Source: CF-118 sp035689345 (lineage in GTDB: Bacteria; Chloroflexota; Dormibacteria; Dormibacterales; Dormibacteraceae). From it: 34,351 bases of DNA. The notes under the pieces are model-generated. The model was not told where the DNA came from. It saw nothing but the letters and a program-made list of their open reading frames with translations, and did no database searches. The position numbers and the translations under genes are program-made. Location: NCBI GenBank assembly GCA_035689345.1, contig DASSLR010000059.1:1-34351 (forward strand). The letters are read 5' to 3'. Of this stretch, positions 15,122 through 21,752 are shown one piece after another; position 1 is the stretch's first letter; every line of letters starts with the position of its first letter.

Positions 15122-15167
15122 CCGCCTATCTGATCAGGCCGGCCGCACGGGCCTCGGCGACCGTCAT

Positions 15168-15329
15168 TCAACAACCGGGATCGCCGTAGCGCCCGCAGCA
15201 GGTGTTCGCCCGTGTCACGCGGCGGAGCAAGTTGGCGCCGATCCGTCGCGCCCGCTCGACCGGGTTGTAGTCGCCGGCCGCGAGGTTGTGAAAGATGCCG
15301 ATCCCGCTCGTGCGCTTTCGTCGCGGCAT
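15168..15329 (-). CDS. 53-residue protein with C-terminal CCGxYGxPGC motif
   Basis: A short ORF from ATG 15329 to TGA at 15168, two bases after the SDR stop codon, so coupled translation is likely. The protein is basic (MPRRKRTSG start) with a central GIFHNLAAGDYNPVERARRI segment, a helical RRIGANLLRRVTRAN part and the tail CCGRYGDPGC at residues 44-53. The three cysteines and the aromatic-Gly pattern look under selection and I believe similar short proteins exist in high-GC Gram-positive genomes. The tail could bind a metal or form a disulfide. Function is unknown. Confidence 0.7.
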   Translation of the reverse strand: MPRRKRTSGIGIFHNLAAGDYNPVERARRIGANLLRRVTRANTCCGRYGDPGC

Positions 15330-15331
15330 CG

Positions 15332-16084
15332 CTAGAGCTTTCGCGTCACCTGAAAAGTCGTCGCCTGGGCCACGGGCCGCACGACGATCTCGTCGATGTC
15401 CACGTGCGCCGGCCTCGTCACCGCGAACACCACGCAGTCCGCGACGTCGTCCGCGGTCAAAGGCTTGAGTCCCGCGTAGACGGCCTTGGCCGCGTCGCGA
15501 TCGCCCTTGAAGCGCACGATGCTGAACTCGGTCTCCACGAGCCCGGGGTCGATCTCGGTCACGCGGATGGGCTCGCCGTTCAGCTCGAGCCGCAGCGTGC
15601 GGGAGATGGCACGCACCGCGTGCTTCACGGACGTGTATCCAGCCCCGCCCTTGTAAGTCTCGAAGCCGGCGATGGATCCGATGTTCACGATGTGGCCCGC
15701 CTTCGCCTTACGGAGCAGAGGTAGGCACGCGCGCGTCATGAGCATCAGGCCGAAAACGTTCACCTTCCACATGCCGGTCCAGTCGTCGTCGTTGGCGTCG
15801 GCCACCGGCGCCAGGCCCAGCGCGCCGCCGGCGTTGTTGATCAGGACGTCGACCCTTCCGTAACGCTTGCGCACCTCGCCGACGAATCGCCTGACGCTCT
15901 CCTCGTCGGTGACGTCGAGCTGCAGCGCAAGCCCGTTGGTGCCCACGGCGCGCTTGACGCGGTCGATGCGGCGCGCACCGCCCACAACGATGTATCCGCG
16001 TTTCGCAAGAGCCCGCGCGCTGGCGGCCCCGATTCCCGATGACGCTCCCGTCACCACGGCGATCGGTTTCGATGTGGCCGCCAT
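15332..16084 (-). CDS. Short-chain dehydrogenase/reductase (YdfG-like)
   Basis: A 250-residue classical SDR. The nucleotide-binding motif is TGASSGIG (12-19), followed by ARR (37-39), which suggests NADP(H) preference. NNAG lies at 83-86, and the catalytic Ser137, Tyr150 and Lys154 are in NIGSIAG and YTSVKHA. The DPGLVETEF loop and VDIDEIVVRPVAQ C-terminus resemble the YdfG group that oxidises β-hydroxy acids such as serine or 3-hydroxypropionate; substrate remains open. Start ATG 16084 is 31 bp from the divergent gene at 16116. The small cysteine-rich gene follows directly. Confidence 0.9.
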   Translation of the reverse strand: MAATSKPIAVVTGASSGIGAASARALAKRGYIVVGGARRIDRVKRAVGTNGLALQLDVTDEESVRRFVGEVRKRYGRVDVLINNAGGALGLAPVADANDDDWTGMWKVNVFGLMLMTRACLPLLRKAKAGHIVNIGSIAGFETYKGGAGYTSVKHAVRAISRTLRLELNGEPIRVTEIDPGLVETEFSIVRFKGDRDAAKAVYAGLKPLTADDVADCVVFAVTRPAHVDIDEIVVRPVAQATTFQVTRKL

Positions 16085-16103
16085 ACTTCTGCGCAGCGTA
16101 CCC

Positions 16104-16109
16104 TAGACG
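16104..16109 (+). promoter_or_regulatory. Candidate -10 box for the gene at 16116
   Basis: TAGACG followed by 6 nt (TTGCAG) and ATG 16116. There is no Shine-Dalgarno sequence, so a leaderless start is plausible. The box departs from TANNNT at the last base, so this is weaker than the pdxS and ilvE cases. Confidence 0.3.
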
Positions 16110-16115
16110 TTGCAG

Positions 16116-16580
16116 ATGCTGGATGCGCTGGTTGGGGTGGTCGCCGGGCTCCTGATCCTGGCGGGAGTCCTGGTCATGCTCGGCCCGCAGACGATGTCCC
16201 TCCTCCGCCGCGTGCGCGGCATGCGGCGCTCGCGCAACCCGTTCGCGGCGCTGCAAGCTCCTCGCAAGAGAGAGACCGCGCCGACCACGCTGCACCCCAA
16301 GACCCAGCGCGTGCTCGCGTCCGCGGCTCGACTTGCGACGTGGCTGCGCGCGCACGGGCAGGAAGAGATCGCGCGCGAGCTCCGCGCGGCCGCGGCCCGG
16401 CTCGCCACCGACGAAGCCTCAGGCCTCTACGCGATGCAGAACACGCTGCGCCGCCTGCGCGGGCTGTCGCTCGGCGACCGCAACGCGGAGGAACGGCTCA
16501 AGATCCTCTCCGCGGAGCTGCGCAAGTCAGTGCAGGACCGCTTCGAGCAGCTCGAGCTGCTCCCGTTCGGCCACTCCTAG
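16116..16580 (+). CDS. Membrane-anchored protein of unknown function
   Basis: A ~154-residue protein with start ATG 16116 (TTG 16110 is an in-frame alternative). One N-terminal hydrophobic segment (about residues 4-25, VGVVAGLLILAGVLVMLG) anchors it, followed by a basic stretch RRVRGMRRSR. The rest is predicted all-helical and Ala/Arg/Leu-rich (QRVLASAARLATWLRAHGQ, IARELRAAAARLA, ERLKILSAELRKSVQ). This suggests a coiled or helical cytoplasmic domain. I recognise no family. It is divergent from the SDR gene and convergent with the putative zinc-finger ORF. Confidence 0.65.
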   Translation: MLDALVGVVAGLLILAGVLVMLGPQTMSLLRRVRGMRRSRNPFAALQAPRKRETAPTTLHPKTQRVLASAARLATWLRAHGQEEIARELRAAAARLATDEASGLYAMQNTLRRLRGLSLGDRNAEERLKILSAELRKSVQDRFEQLELLPFGHS

Positions 16581-16593
16581 CCGAAAGCGAGGC

Positions 16594-16836
16594 TCAGGCC
16601 GGCCGGGACGGGCCCTCCAGCGAGCACTCGACGGTGCAGTAGACGCCCGTGCCGTGCAGGACCGCGCCCGACTCGATGACAGTCGCGCAGCGGTCGCAGA
16701 AGACCGGCAGCGGAACAGGTCCTTCCTCCGGTCTGAGGACCCGAAGGTGGGAATGGCCACCCGCCACGCCCATCCTCAGCCCGACACGGTCGGGCAGGCC
16801 GCGAAGACGCCACACAGGAAGTTCGACAATGCTCAT
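16594..16836 (-). CDS. Possible small zinc-finger protein
   Basis: An 80-residue frame. The supporting signal is the C-terminal half: FCDRC (CxxC), then IESGAVLHGTGVYCTVEC (CxxxC), a spacing like that of small treble-clef or FCS-type zinc fingers. The N-terminal ~45 residues look unremarkable. ATG 16836 is preceded by AAGGAG, but at 11 nt, which is long. If not real, 16581-16988 would be a ~400-bp non-coding gap with nothing else that I can identify. I regard it as more likely real than not. Confidence 0.5.
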   Translation of the reverse strand: MSIVELPVWRLRGLPDRVGLRMGVAGGHSHLRVLRPEEGPVPLPVFCDRCATVIESGAVLHGTGVYCTVECSLEGPSRPA

Positions 16837-16988
16837 CTCACCCCAGGCTCCTTCCCCAAAATCCCCGCAACTCCCCCGCAGGACTCACCCAAGTATGGGC
16901 GGCATTCAGCACTTGTCGCCGTACAAATGGATTAGTTTCTGGGCTCTTTTCGCTTCCGGTAGATCCAGGCGGCGAATCCGTTCTCCAG

Positions 16989-17336
16989 TTGTTGAAGGAA
17001 GTCTTGATCGTCGGCCTGAAGGCCATCGCGGGCGGAAGCATGGTGGTGCTCTTCACTCTCGTCAGCGACCGCCTCAAGCCCAAGACGCTGGCGGGGATCT
17101 TCTCGGGTGCTCCGTCGGTGGCCCTGGCGTCGCTGGCGCTCATCGCGGTGGCGATGGGCTCGACGAAGGCGGCCGAAGCTGCGCACTCGATGATCGCGGG
17201 CGCGGCCGGGCTGGTCGCCTTCTGCGTGGTCGCGGTCGTGCTCGAGCAGAGGGCCGGATCCATCACCAGCAGCGCCGTCGCGTGGCTCGCATGGGCCCTG
17301 GTCGCGGGGTCGGTCCTCTGGCTGGTGCTGGGTTGA
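16989..17336 (+). CDS. DUF3147 family membrane protein (first of a pair)
   Basis: A 115-residue membrane protein. GLKAIAGGSMVVLFTLVSD, then LKPKTLAGIFSGAPSVAL, and a MGSTKAAEAAHSMIAGA block are typical of DUF3147, small four-helix membrane proteins of unknown function. The start is uncertain: TTG 16989, TTG 16992 or TTG 17004 (AAGGAA lies 3 nt before the last); no ATG or GTG is available at the N-terminus. The gene overlaps the next one by 4 nt (TTGA). Confidence 0.72.
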   Translation: MLKEVLIVGLKAIAGGSMVVLFTLVSDRLKPKTLAGIFSGAPSVALASLALIAVAMGSTKAAEAAHSMIAGAAGLVAFCVVAVVLEQRAGSITSSAVAWLAWALVAGSVLWLVLG

Positions 17337-17722
17337 AAGGCCGCGAGCTCGCGATCCGTTTCGCGTTCGGCGCCGGCATCTCGGCCGTGGCCGCTGTCGC
17401 CGGCATCGTCGCGGGCAACCGGATCGCCGGCGTGCTTCTCGGCTTTCCGGCGATCCTCCCCGCGTCCCTGACCCTCATCGAGAAGAAGGACGGACGGCAC
17501 GAGGCCGCGGTCGACGCGACGGGAGCCACTCTCGGATCGATCGCGTTGATCGCGTTCGCCGTCGTCGCGGCCTGGATCCTGCCGCGGCTACCCGCGCTGG
17601 TCGCGCTGCTGCTCGCGGCAGGCGTCTGGCTGGCGCTGGCGCTCCTGCTCTACGTCTTGATCGTGCGACTGCCGCGGCGGCGGAAGAGGCCCGCGACCAG
17701 AGCCAGGCCGACCAGCACGTAG
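17333..17722 (+). CDS. DUF3147-like membrane protein (second of a pair)
   Basis: A 129-residue protein starting at TTG 17333, whose bases overlap the previous stop codon (TTGA), which fixes the start. The order of segments repeats that of the first protein: FAFGAGISAVAAVAGIVAG, NRIAGVLLGFPAILPASL, a KKDGRHEAAVDATGATLGS block and two further hydrophobic helices. The pair probably forms a heteromeric membrane complex, which is inference. The last 73 bp overlap the 3' end of the opposing YihY gene; the basic tail RRRKRPATRARPTST lies entirely in this overlap. Confidence 0.65.
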   Translation: MKGRELAIRFAFGAGISAVAAVAGIVAGNRIAGVLLGFPAILPASLTLIEKKDGRHEAAVDATGATLGSIALIAFAVVAAWILPRLPALVALLLAAGVWLALALLLYVLIVRLPRRRKRPATRARPTST

Positions 17723-18642
17723 CCGGCCATCCGCCTGCCGAGCCGCGGCCGCGCGTGGTCGCTCGGCGGCTCAGGCGGAGCTTCTGCCTTCTTCTGCTCG
17801 ATCACCTCGTGAGCGGCCGGCACATCGCGTGACTGATGGGAGGGGCTCGCCAGCAGGCCGAGCCTCACAGGCTCACCCGCGCGGAACTTGTTGTAGACGA
17901 GGCCGAGCAGGACGAGGTTGCTCAGCAGGTAGAACCACGCGGCGAGCAGAAAGAACAGGGCGAACTGCGCGCCGTACGTGTTGAAGCCGCCGGCCACGCG
18001 CTCGTACAGCGGGAACGCGAGCGACAGCACCTCGATGAGCACGCCGGCCAGGAGCGCGCCGGGCAGCACCTCCAGGATCCCGAAGGTGCGATTGGGCACC
18101 AGCCGGTAGAGCAGCACGAGCAGGACCACCATCACTGCCGCGCCGACCGCAATGCTGACGACCCAGGCGCCAGGCAAGAGCCCGGCGAGCGCGTTGGCTC
18201 CAACCGTCACGGCAACCGCGGCGACCAGCAGAACCATCATCACGAAACCCATCACCTTCTGGCGCACGGTGTCGCGCTGCGGCACGCCGAGGATCTGTGC
18301 GAACGCGAACTCCATCGTCGCGAACACGCCGCTGCCGGACCAGATGAGGCCGCCGATGGAGATGACGCCCAGCAATCCGGCGGAATCCTTCACGCCGTGC
18401 AGCGCGCGGATGAGCTCGGGCTGGGCCGTGCCGGGAAACGTCTCGACGATCAGCGTCTGAAATTTCACATCGGTGGCCGGGTCGCGAATGCTCAGGCCGA
18501 TGATGGCGAGGATGCCCAGCATGAGCGGGAACATGGCCAGCAGTCCGTTGAAAGCGAGCGCGGACGCATAGTTGCTCGCCTGGCTCGCGCCAAACGCCTG
18601 CAGGACCCTGACCGGCAGGGAAGTCCGGAGTCTCTGGATCAA
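17650..18642 (-). CDS. YihY/BrkB family inner-membrane protein
   Basis: A 330-residue polytopic protein with six hydrophobic segments in the first ~250 residues. Family marks are ASNYASALAFNGLLAMFPLM, LIWSGSGVFATMEFAF, YRLVPNRTF (the conserved YRxxPN motif) and YGAQFALFFLLAAWFYL. YihY/BrkB proteins were once annotated as RNase BN, wrongly; their role in the envelope is not established. An atypical C-terminal tail (~255-330) is polar and then adds one more hydrophobic segment (AGYVLVGLALVAGLF). ATG 18642 overlaps the DUF3618 stop by 4 nt. The 3' end overlaps the DUF3147-like gene by 73 bp. Confidence 0.88.
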   Translation of the reverse strand: MIQRLRTSLPVRVLQAFGASQASNYASALAFNGLLAMFPLMLGILAIIGLSIRDPATDVKFQTLIVETFPGTAQPELIRALHGVKDSAGLLGVISIGGLIWSGSGVFATMEFAFAQILGVPQRDTVRQKVMGFVMMVLLVAAVAVTVGANALAGLLPGAWVVSIAVGAAVMVVLLVLLYRLVPNRTFGILEVLPGALLAGVLIEVLSLAFPLYERVAGGFNTYGAQFALFFLLAAWFYLLSNLVLLGLVYNKFRAGEPVRLGLLASPSHQSRDVPAAHEVIEQKKAEAPPEPPSDHARPRLGRRMAGYVLVGLALVAGLFRRRGSRTIKT

Positions 18643-19064
18643 CTCTCCGATTGCTTGCGAGGTCCGATCGCTCGCGACACCGCCGCCGTCACGATGGAGG
18701 TGACCACCGCCGGCGCGGCTCTGCGCGCCACGGTCTCCCAGACCGATTCTCTGTCCTCGCCGCTCGATATGACGACTCTCACCGGCCGACCCTTGAACTT
18801 CGTCCTGATCGTTTGCGGCAGGTCGGTCAACGCGTCGGGCACCATGCCGTGCAGCCGCTCAGACATCCCGGGCTTGCGCACCTGCCTGTAGATCAGAAAC
18901 GCGACCCCGCCCACGACGAGTCCAGCGGCCACGCCGGCCGCGACCATGACAGCCACCCGACGCGCGTTCGCGGCGGCTCGCTTCTCCAGGATGTCCAGGT
19001 TCTCGTCGACGTGGTTGCGGGTCTCGGCTATCTGCCGGCCGATCTCATCCGTCGGAGCGCCCAT
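18639..19064 (-). CDS. DUF3618-like membrane protein
   Basis: A 141-residue protein from ATG 19064, preceded by AAGGAG 8 nt upstream. The N-terminal IGRQIAETRNHVDENLDIL helix is the DUF3618 signature, followed by a transmembrane helix (~38-60) and a polar region with GRPVRVVISSG. A second hydrophobic stretch lies at ~116-132. Proteins of this type often sit between a holin-superfamily membrane protein and a YihY protein, as here. Function unknown; envelope-related by context. Confidence 0.8.
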   Translation of the reverse strand: MGAPTDEIGRQIAETRNHVDENLDILEKRAAANARRVAVMVAAGVAAGLVVGGVAFLIYRQVRKPGMSERLHGMVPDALTDLPQTIRTKFKGRPVRVVISSGEDRESVWETVARRAAPAVVTSIVTAAVSRAIGPRKQSES

Positions 19065-19435
19065 TCCTTCGTCTCCTTCAGGCTGGTGATGGTCTTCTCG
19101 GGCATCGGCGACTTGAGGCGCATGCGACCGTACAGAGCCAACCCACCTGCGATCAGCGCGTAAGCCACCGCCCACACCACCGCGGCCTGCCAGTGCCATG
19201 GCACCGCCTCCACGACGACCACCGGCACCGCCACGAGCAGGGCGACGCCCGCCAGAACGCCCGCCACCGCGAAGCACGCGATCGCGATCCCGTTCGTCGT
19301 CGCGAGCTCCCTCAACTCCTGCTTGGCGAGGGCGACCTCGAGGCTGACCAGCCGGTTGAGGTCCTCGACGACCTCGGCGGCCAGGTGACCCGATCTTGCG
19401 TCCGACCCGTTCCTGGTGGTTTCCGTCGTGGCCAT
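19028..19435 (-). CDS. Phage-holin-superfamily (DUF1469-like) membrane protein
   Basis: About 135 residues from ATG 19435 (GTG 19441 also possible). The stretch EVVEDLNRLVSLEVALAKQE, then ELATTNGIAIACFAVAGVLAG and a second helical hairpin, matches the actinobacterial holin-superfamily III type of membrane proteins. Despite the name these are usually chromosomal envelope proteins, and no phage gene is present. Two hydrophobic segments plus amphipathic N- and C-terminal helices are visible. It overlaps DUF3618 by 37 bp and leads the cassette. Confidence 0.78.
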   Translation of the reverse strand: MATTETTRNGSDARSGHLAAEVVEDLNRLVSLEVALAKQELRELATTNGIAIACFAVAGVLAGVALLVAVPVVVVEAVPWHWQAAVVWAVAYALIAGGLALYGRMRLKSPMPEKTITSLKETKEWALRRMRSAGR

Positions 19436-19465
19436 GGTCACGCTAATGATGCAACGCCCGAAGTG

Positions 19466-19990
19466 TCAGATCTGACGGCGGACCGACGGCTCCGGCGCGA
19501 GTTCGGCGGGAAGCTCAACGGGCGCGCGCGACACCAGGCAGAACTCGGGCGGCGGTCCGAGGACCATCATCCGCCGCCAGAGGGCCACGCCCGGCCTGGA
19601 GGTCAGGGGGTGCAGCGATGCGTACAGGTCCGCGTAGCTCCTTCCCCGCGGCTTGGCGAAGCCTGTCTCGTACAGCGCGCCGAGGTCCGCCTCGCCTGCG
19701 GCCAGGCTCATGAGCTTCCCGCTTCCGCCACCCGCCATGCGTGCGGCCATGTCGTGGCTTTCCGCTCGTGGGCCGGTCACCGCAGCCTGGTTCAGGACGT
19801 CGAGCGCGGCCGAGCTTTCGACCAGGTACCAGTCGCTGTAGCCGCCGTCATCGAATCGATATGTGGTCGAGGCGACAAACCCGGCCGGCCGGGCGCTCGC
19901 GAGCTCGGCGTGAAAGGCACGGAGCGTCTTCTCGTAAGCGCCGGCGTCAACCCCGGCCGCGGGGCGGTGCGCGAACACGTACGCCAGCAT
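19466..19990 (-). CDS. Uncharacterised protein
   Basis: A 174-residue soluble protein from ATG 19990, two bases after the stop codon of the SRPBCC gene. It starts MLAYVFAHRPAAGVDAGAYE and contains FRFD/GYSDWYLVESSAALDVLN-like sequence. That could be a ferredoxin-like or dimeric α/β barrel fold as in monooxygenase-like proteins, but I do not recognise the family. A second half (~75-150) is less ordered, with GLYETGFAKP-like sequence read as GALYETGFAKPRGRSY. Probably co-translated with the SRPBCC gene. Confidence 0.6.
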   Translation of the reverse strand: MLAYVFAHRPAAGVDAGAYEKTLRAFHAELASARPAGFVASTTYRFDDGGYSDWYLVESSAALDVLNQAAVTGPRAESHDMAARMAGGGSGKLMSLAAGEADLGALYETGFAKPRGRSYADLYASLHPLTSRPGVALWRRMMVLGPPPEFCLVSRAPVELPAELAPEPSVRRQI

Positions 19991-19992
19991 GC

Positions 19993-20451
19993 TTATTTCG
20001 CCTTCGGGCCTTTACCAGACTCGATGTAGACCTTCAACCGCTTCATGTTGTCGCGGATGCCCGCGGCGTACTGGCGCGCCAGCAGCCCGCCCGCGAATCG
20101 AAGCAGCCCCGTGAGCTCGAAATCCATTTCGTAGACCACGTGCGTGCCATCCTTGCGTTCTGCATAGGTGTATGACCAATCGCCCCGGAGAGGGCCCTTT
20201 ATGAACCTGCCGGAGCAGTGCTTGGGCTTGGTGAAGACGTCCTGCTGGACCTCGAGCTTCTCCTTGACGCCGCCGGGCAGGTCGAGGTGATAGCGATACC
20301 GAGTGCCGACGCGCGGCGCGCCCGCGTCGAGCTTCTCGACCTTCTCGAGGTTGGTCGTCCAGCGGGGCGCGTGGACGACGTCCTCCTGCACCACCGCCCA
20401 GACGCGTTCGGCAGGGGCTTTGATGATCACGCTCTCGCGGACCTTGCTCAT
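19993..20451 (-). CDS. SRPBCC (START/polyketide-cyclase-like) superfamily protein
   Basis: A 152-residue protein. The N-terminal strand and helix VRESVIIKAPAERVWAVVQE, followed by the W-containing MAPRW-like segment (APRWTTNLEKVEKLD), and the C-terminal long helix (FAGGLLARQYAAGIRDNMKR) are the SRPBCC layout: a deep hydrophobic pocket covered by a helix. A ligand cannot be inferred. Start ATG 20451; only 20 bp separate it from the ATG of the divergent MFS gene. Confidence 0.82.
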   Translation of the reverse strand: MSKVRESVIIKAPAERVWAVVQEDVVHAPRWTTNLEKVEKLDAGAPRVGTRYRYHLDLPGGVKEKLEVQQDVFTKPKHCSGRFIKGPLRGDWSYTYAERKDGTHVVYEMDFELTGLLRFAGGLLARQYAAGIRDNMKRLKVYIESGKGPKAK

Positions 20452-20471
20452 GCTGCGACGAGCAAAGCCTA

Positions 20472-21752
20472 ATGCGGCGCGCTGAGGGCGGCTCCGAGCC
20501 GTCGCTTCCGCGGCCCGGTGGGGCGCGCGTGCTGGGCGCGCTGCGGCACCGGAACTACCGCCTGTTCCTGACGGGCCAGATCATCTCGACCGTAGGCACG
20601 TGGATGCAGAGCGTGGCCATGCCCTGGCTGGCGCTGCAGCTGACGCACAGCGGCCTGCTCGTGGGCCTGGTGCTCGCAGTGCAGTTCACACCCGTTCTGT
20701 TGGGCAGCCAGTTCGGCGGCATCGTCGCCGACCGGTTCCGCAAACGCTCGGTGCTGCTGGTCACACAGTCGGCGTTCACGATCCCGTCGTTCGCGCTGTT
20801 CCTGCTCAGCTCGAGCGGCCACGCGATGTACTGGGAGGTTCTGATCGCCGCCGCCGCGACCGGCACGATCAACACGTTCGACGTGCCGGCCCGCCAGGCA
20901 TTCGTGATCGAGATGGTCGGCAAGCAGGACCTGATGAACGCGATCGCGCTCAACTCGTCGGTGTTCAACGGCGCGGCGGTCGTCGGTCCGTCGGTCGCGG
21001 GCGTGATCATCGGCGCGGTCGGCGTGCCGGTCTGCTTCCTCGCCAACTCGGTGAGCTACCTGGCGGCCGTCGCCGCGCTGCTGCTTATGCGCAACCTCCC
21101 TGTGGTGGTGCGCGAGCAGCACCAGCAGCACTGGCGGCAGCGCCTGGCCGAGGGCGCGTCGTACGCGCTGCACGAACCGGTGGTCGGATTGCTGCTGCTC
21201 GACGTCGCGGTCTTCTCGCTGTTCGCGATGAACCGCCTGACGCTCATCCCGTTCTTCGCCGACCAGGTGCTGCACGTCGGAGCGGCCGGCTTCGGATTCC
21301 TGATGGCCTCGATGGGCCTGGGCGCGCTCGTCGGGGCGTTGACCCTGGCTTTCTTCCCGAGACTCGGCCAGGACCCGTCGCGCCAGTTCTGGCTCGGCGT
21401 GGTGTGGGTCTTCGCGCTGCTCCTGTTCTCGCTGTCGCGCGTCTTTCCTTTATCCACGGCCGCGCTGTTCGTGGCCGGATACTGCCAGATCTCCTTCGTG
21501 GCGACCGCGAACAGCCGCATCCAGACGCTGACGCCGGACGGCTTGCGGGGCCGAGTGATGGCGCTCTACGCGCAGGCCCTCATCGGCGTCGGGCCCCTCG
21601 GCGCGATGCAGGCCGGTGCGCTCGCCACTTTCTTCGGCGCCCCGTGGGCGATGGGCATCGGCGCGACGATCGCGGGCGCGGTGGTGGTGGCCACGCGCTT
21701 GCTGCGCCCCACCGTGTACCAGCGGCCGGCCCTACCCGAACCTGACCTCTAG
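20472..21752 (+). CDS. MFS transporter (enterobactin-exporter-like, MFS_3 group)
   Basis: A 426-residue, twelve-helix transporter. Signatures: RNYRLFLTGQIISTVGTWMQ at the first helix, GGIVADRFRKRSVLL (loop 2-3 motif A), FDVPARQAFVIEMV and MNAIALNSSVFNGA in the middle, and GLRGRVMALYAQA near helix 10. These are typical of MFS_3 drug or siderophore exporters. ATG 20472 gives an unusual 19-residue Pro/Gly-rich leader; GTG 20529, which begins VLGALRHRNYRLF, is an equally possible start and leaves more space for a promoter. The 3' end overlaps the convergent ABC permease gene by 21 bp. Confidence 0.9.
   Translation: MRRAEGGSEPSLPRPGGARVLGALRHRNYRLFLTGQIISTVGTWMQSVAMPWLALQLTHSGLLVGLVLAVQFTPVLLGSQFGGIVADRFRKRSVLLVTQSAFTIPSFALFLLSSSGHAMYWEVLIAAAATGTINTFDVPARQAFVIEMVGKQDLMNAIALNSSVFNGAAVVGPSVAGVIIGAVGVPVCFLANSVSYLAAVAALLLMRNLPVVVREQHQQHWRQRLAEGASYALHEPVVGLLLLDVAVFSLFAMNRLTLIPFFADQVLHVGAAGFGFLMASMGLGALVGALTLAFFPRLGQDPSRQFWLGVVWVFALLLFSLSRVFPLSTAALFVAGYCQISFVATANSRIQTLTPDGLRGRVMALYAQALIGVGPLGAMQAGALATFFGAPWAMGIGATIAGAVVVATRLLRPTVYQRPALPEPDL

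Noticed and set aside
15136..15154. AGGCC/GGCCT inverted repeat after the DUF3465 lipoprotein gene as a terminator
   Set aside because: 5-bp stem with a long GC-rich loop and no T-run; common by chance at this GC content.
16932..17186. Minus-strand frame whose last residues (QLENGFAAWIYRKRKEP) look protein-like
   Set aside because: The rest lies antisense to the DUF3147 gene and is Arg/His-rich; there is no start with a ribosome-binding site just before the protein-like part.
19028..19435. Holin-like gene as evidence of a prophage
   Set aside because: No other phage gene is near, and this superfamily is a usual chromosomal companion of DUF3618 and YihY genes.
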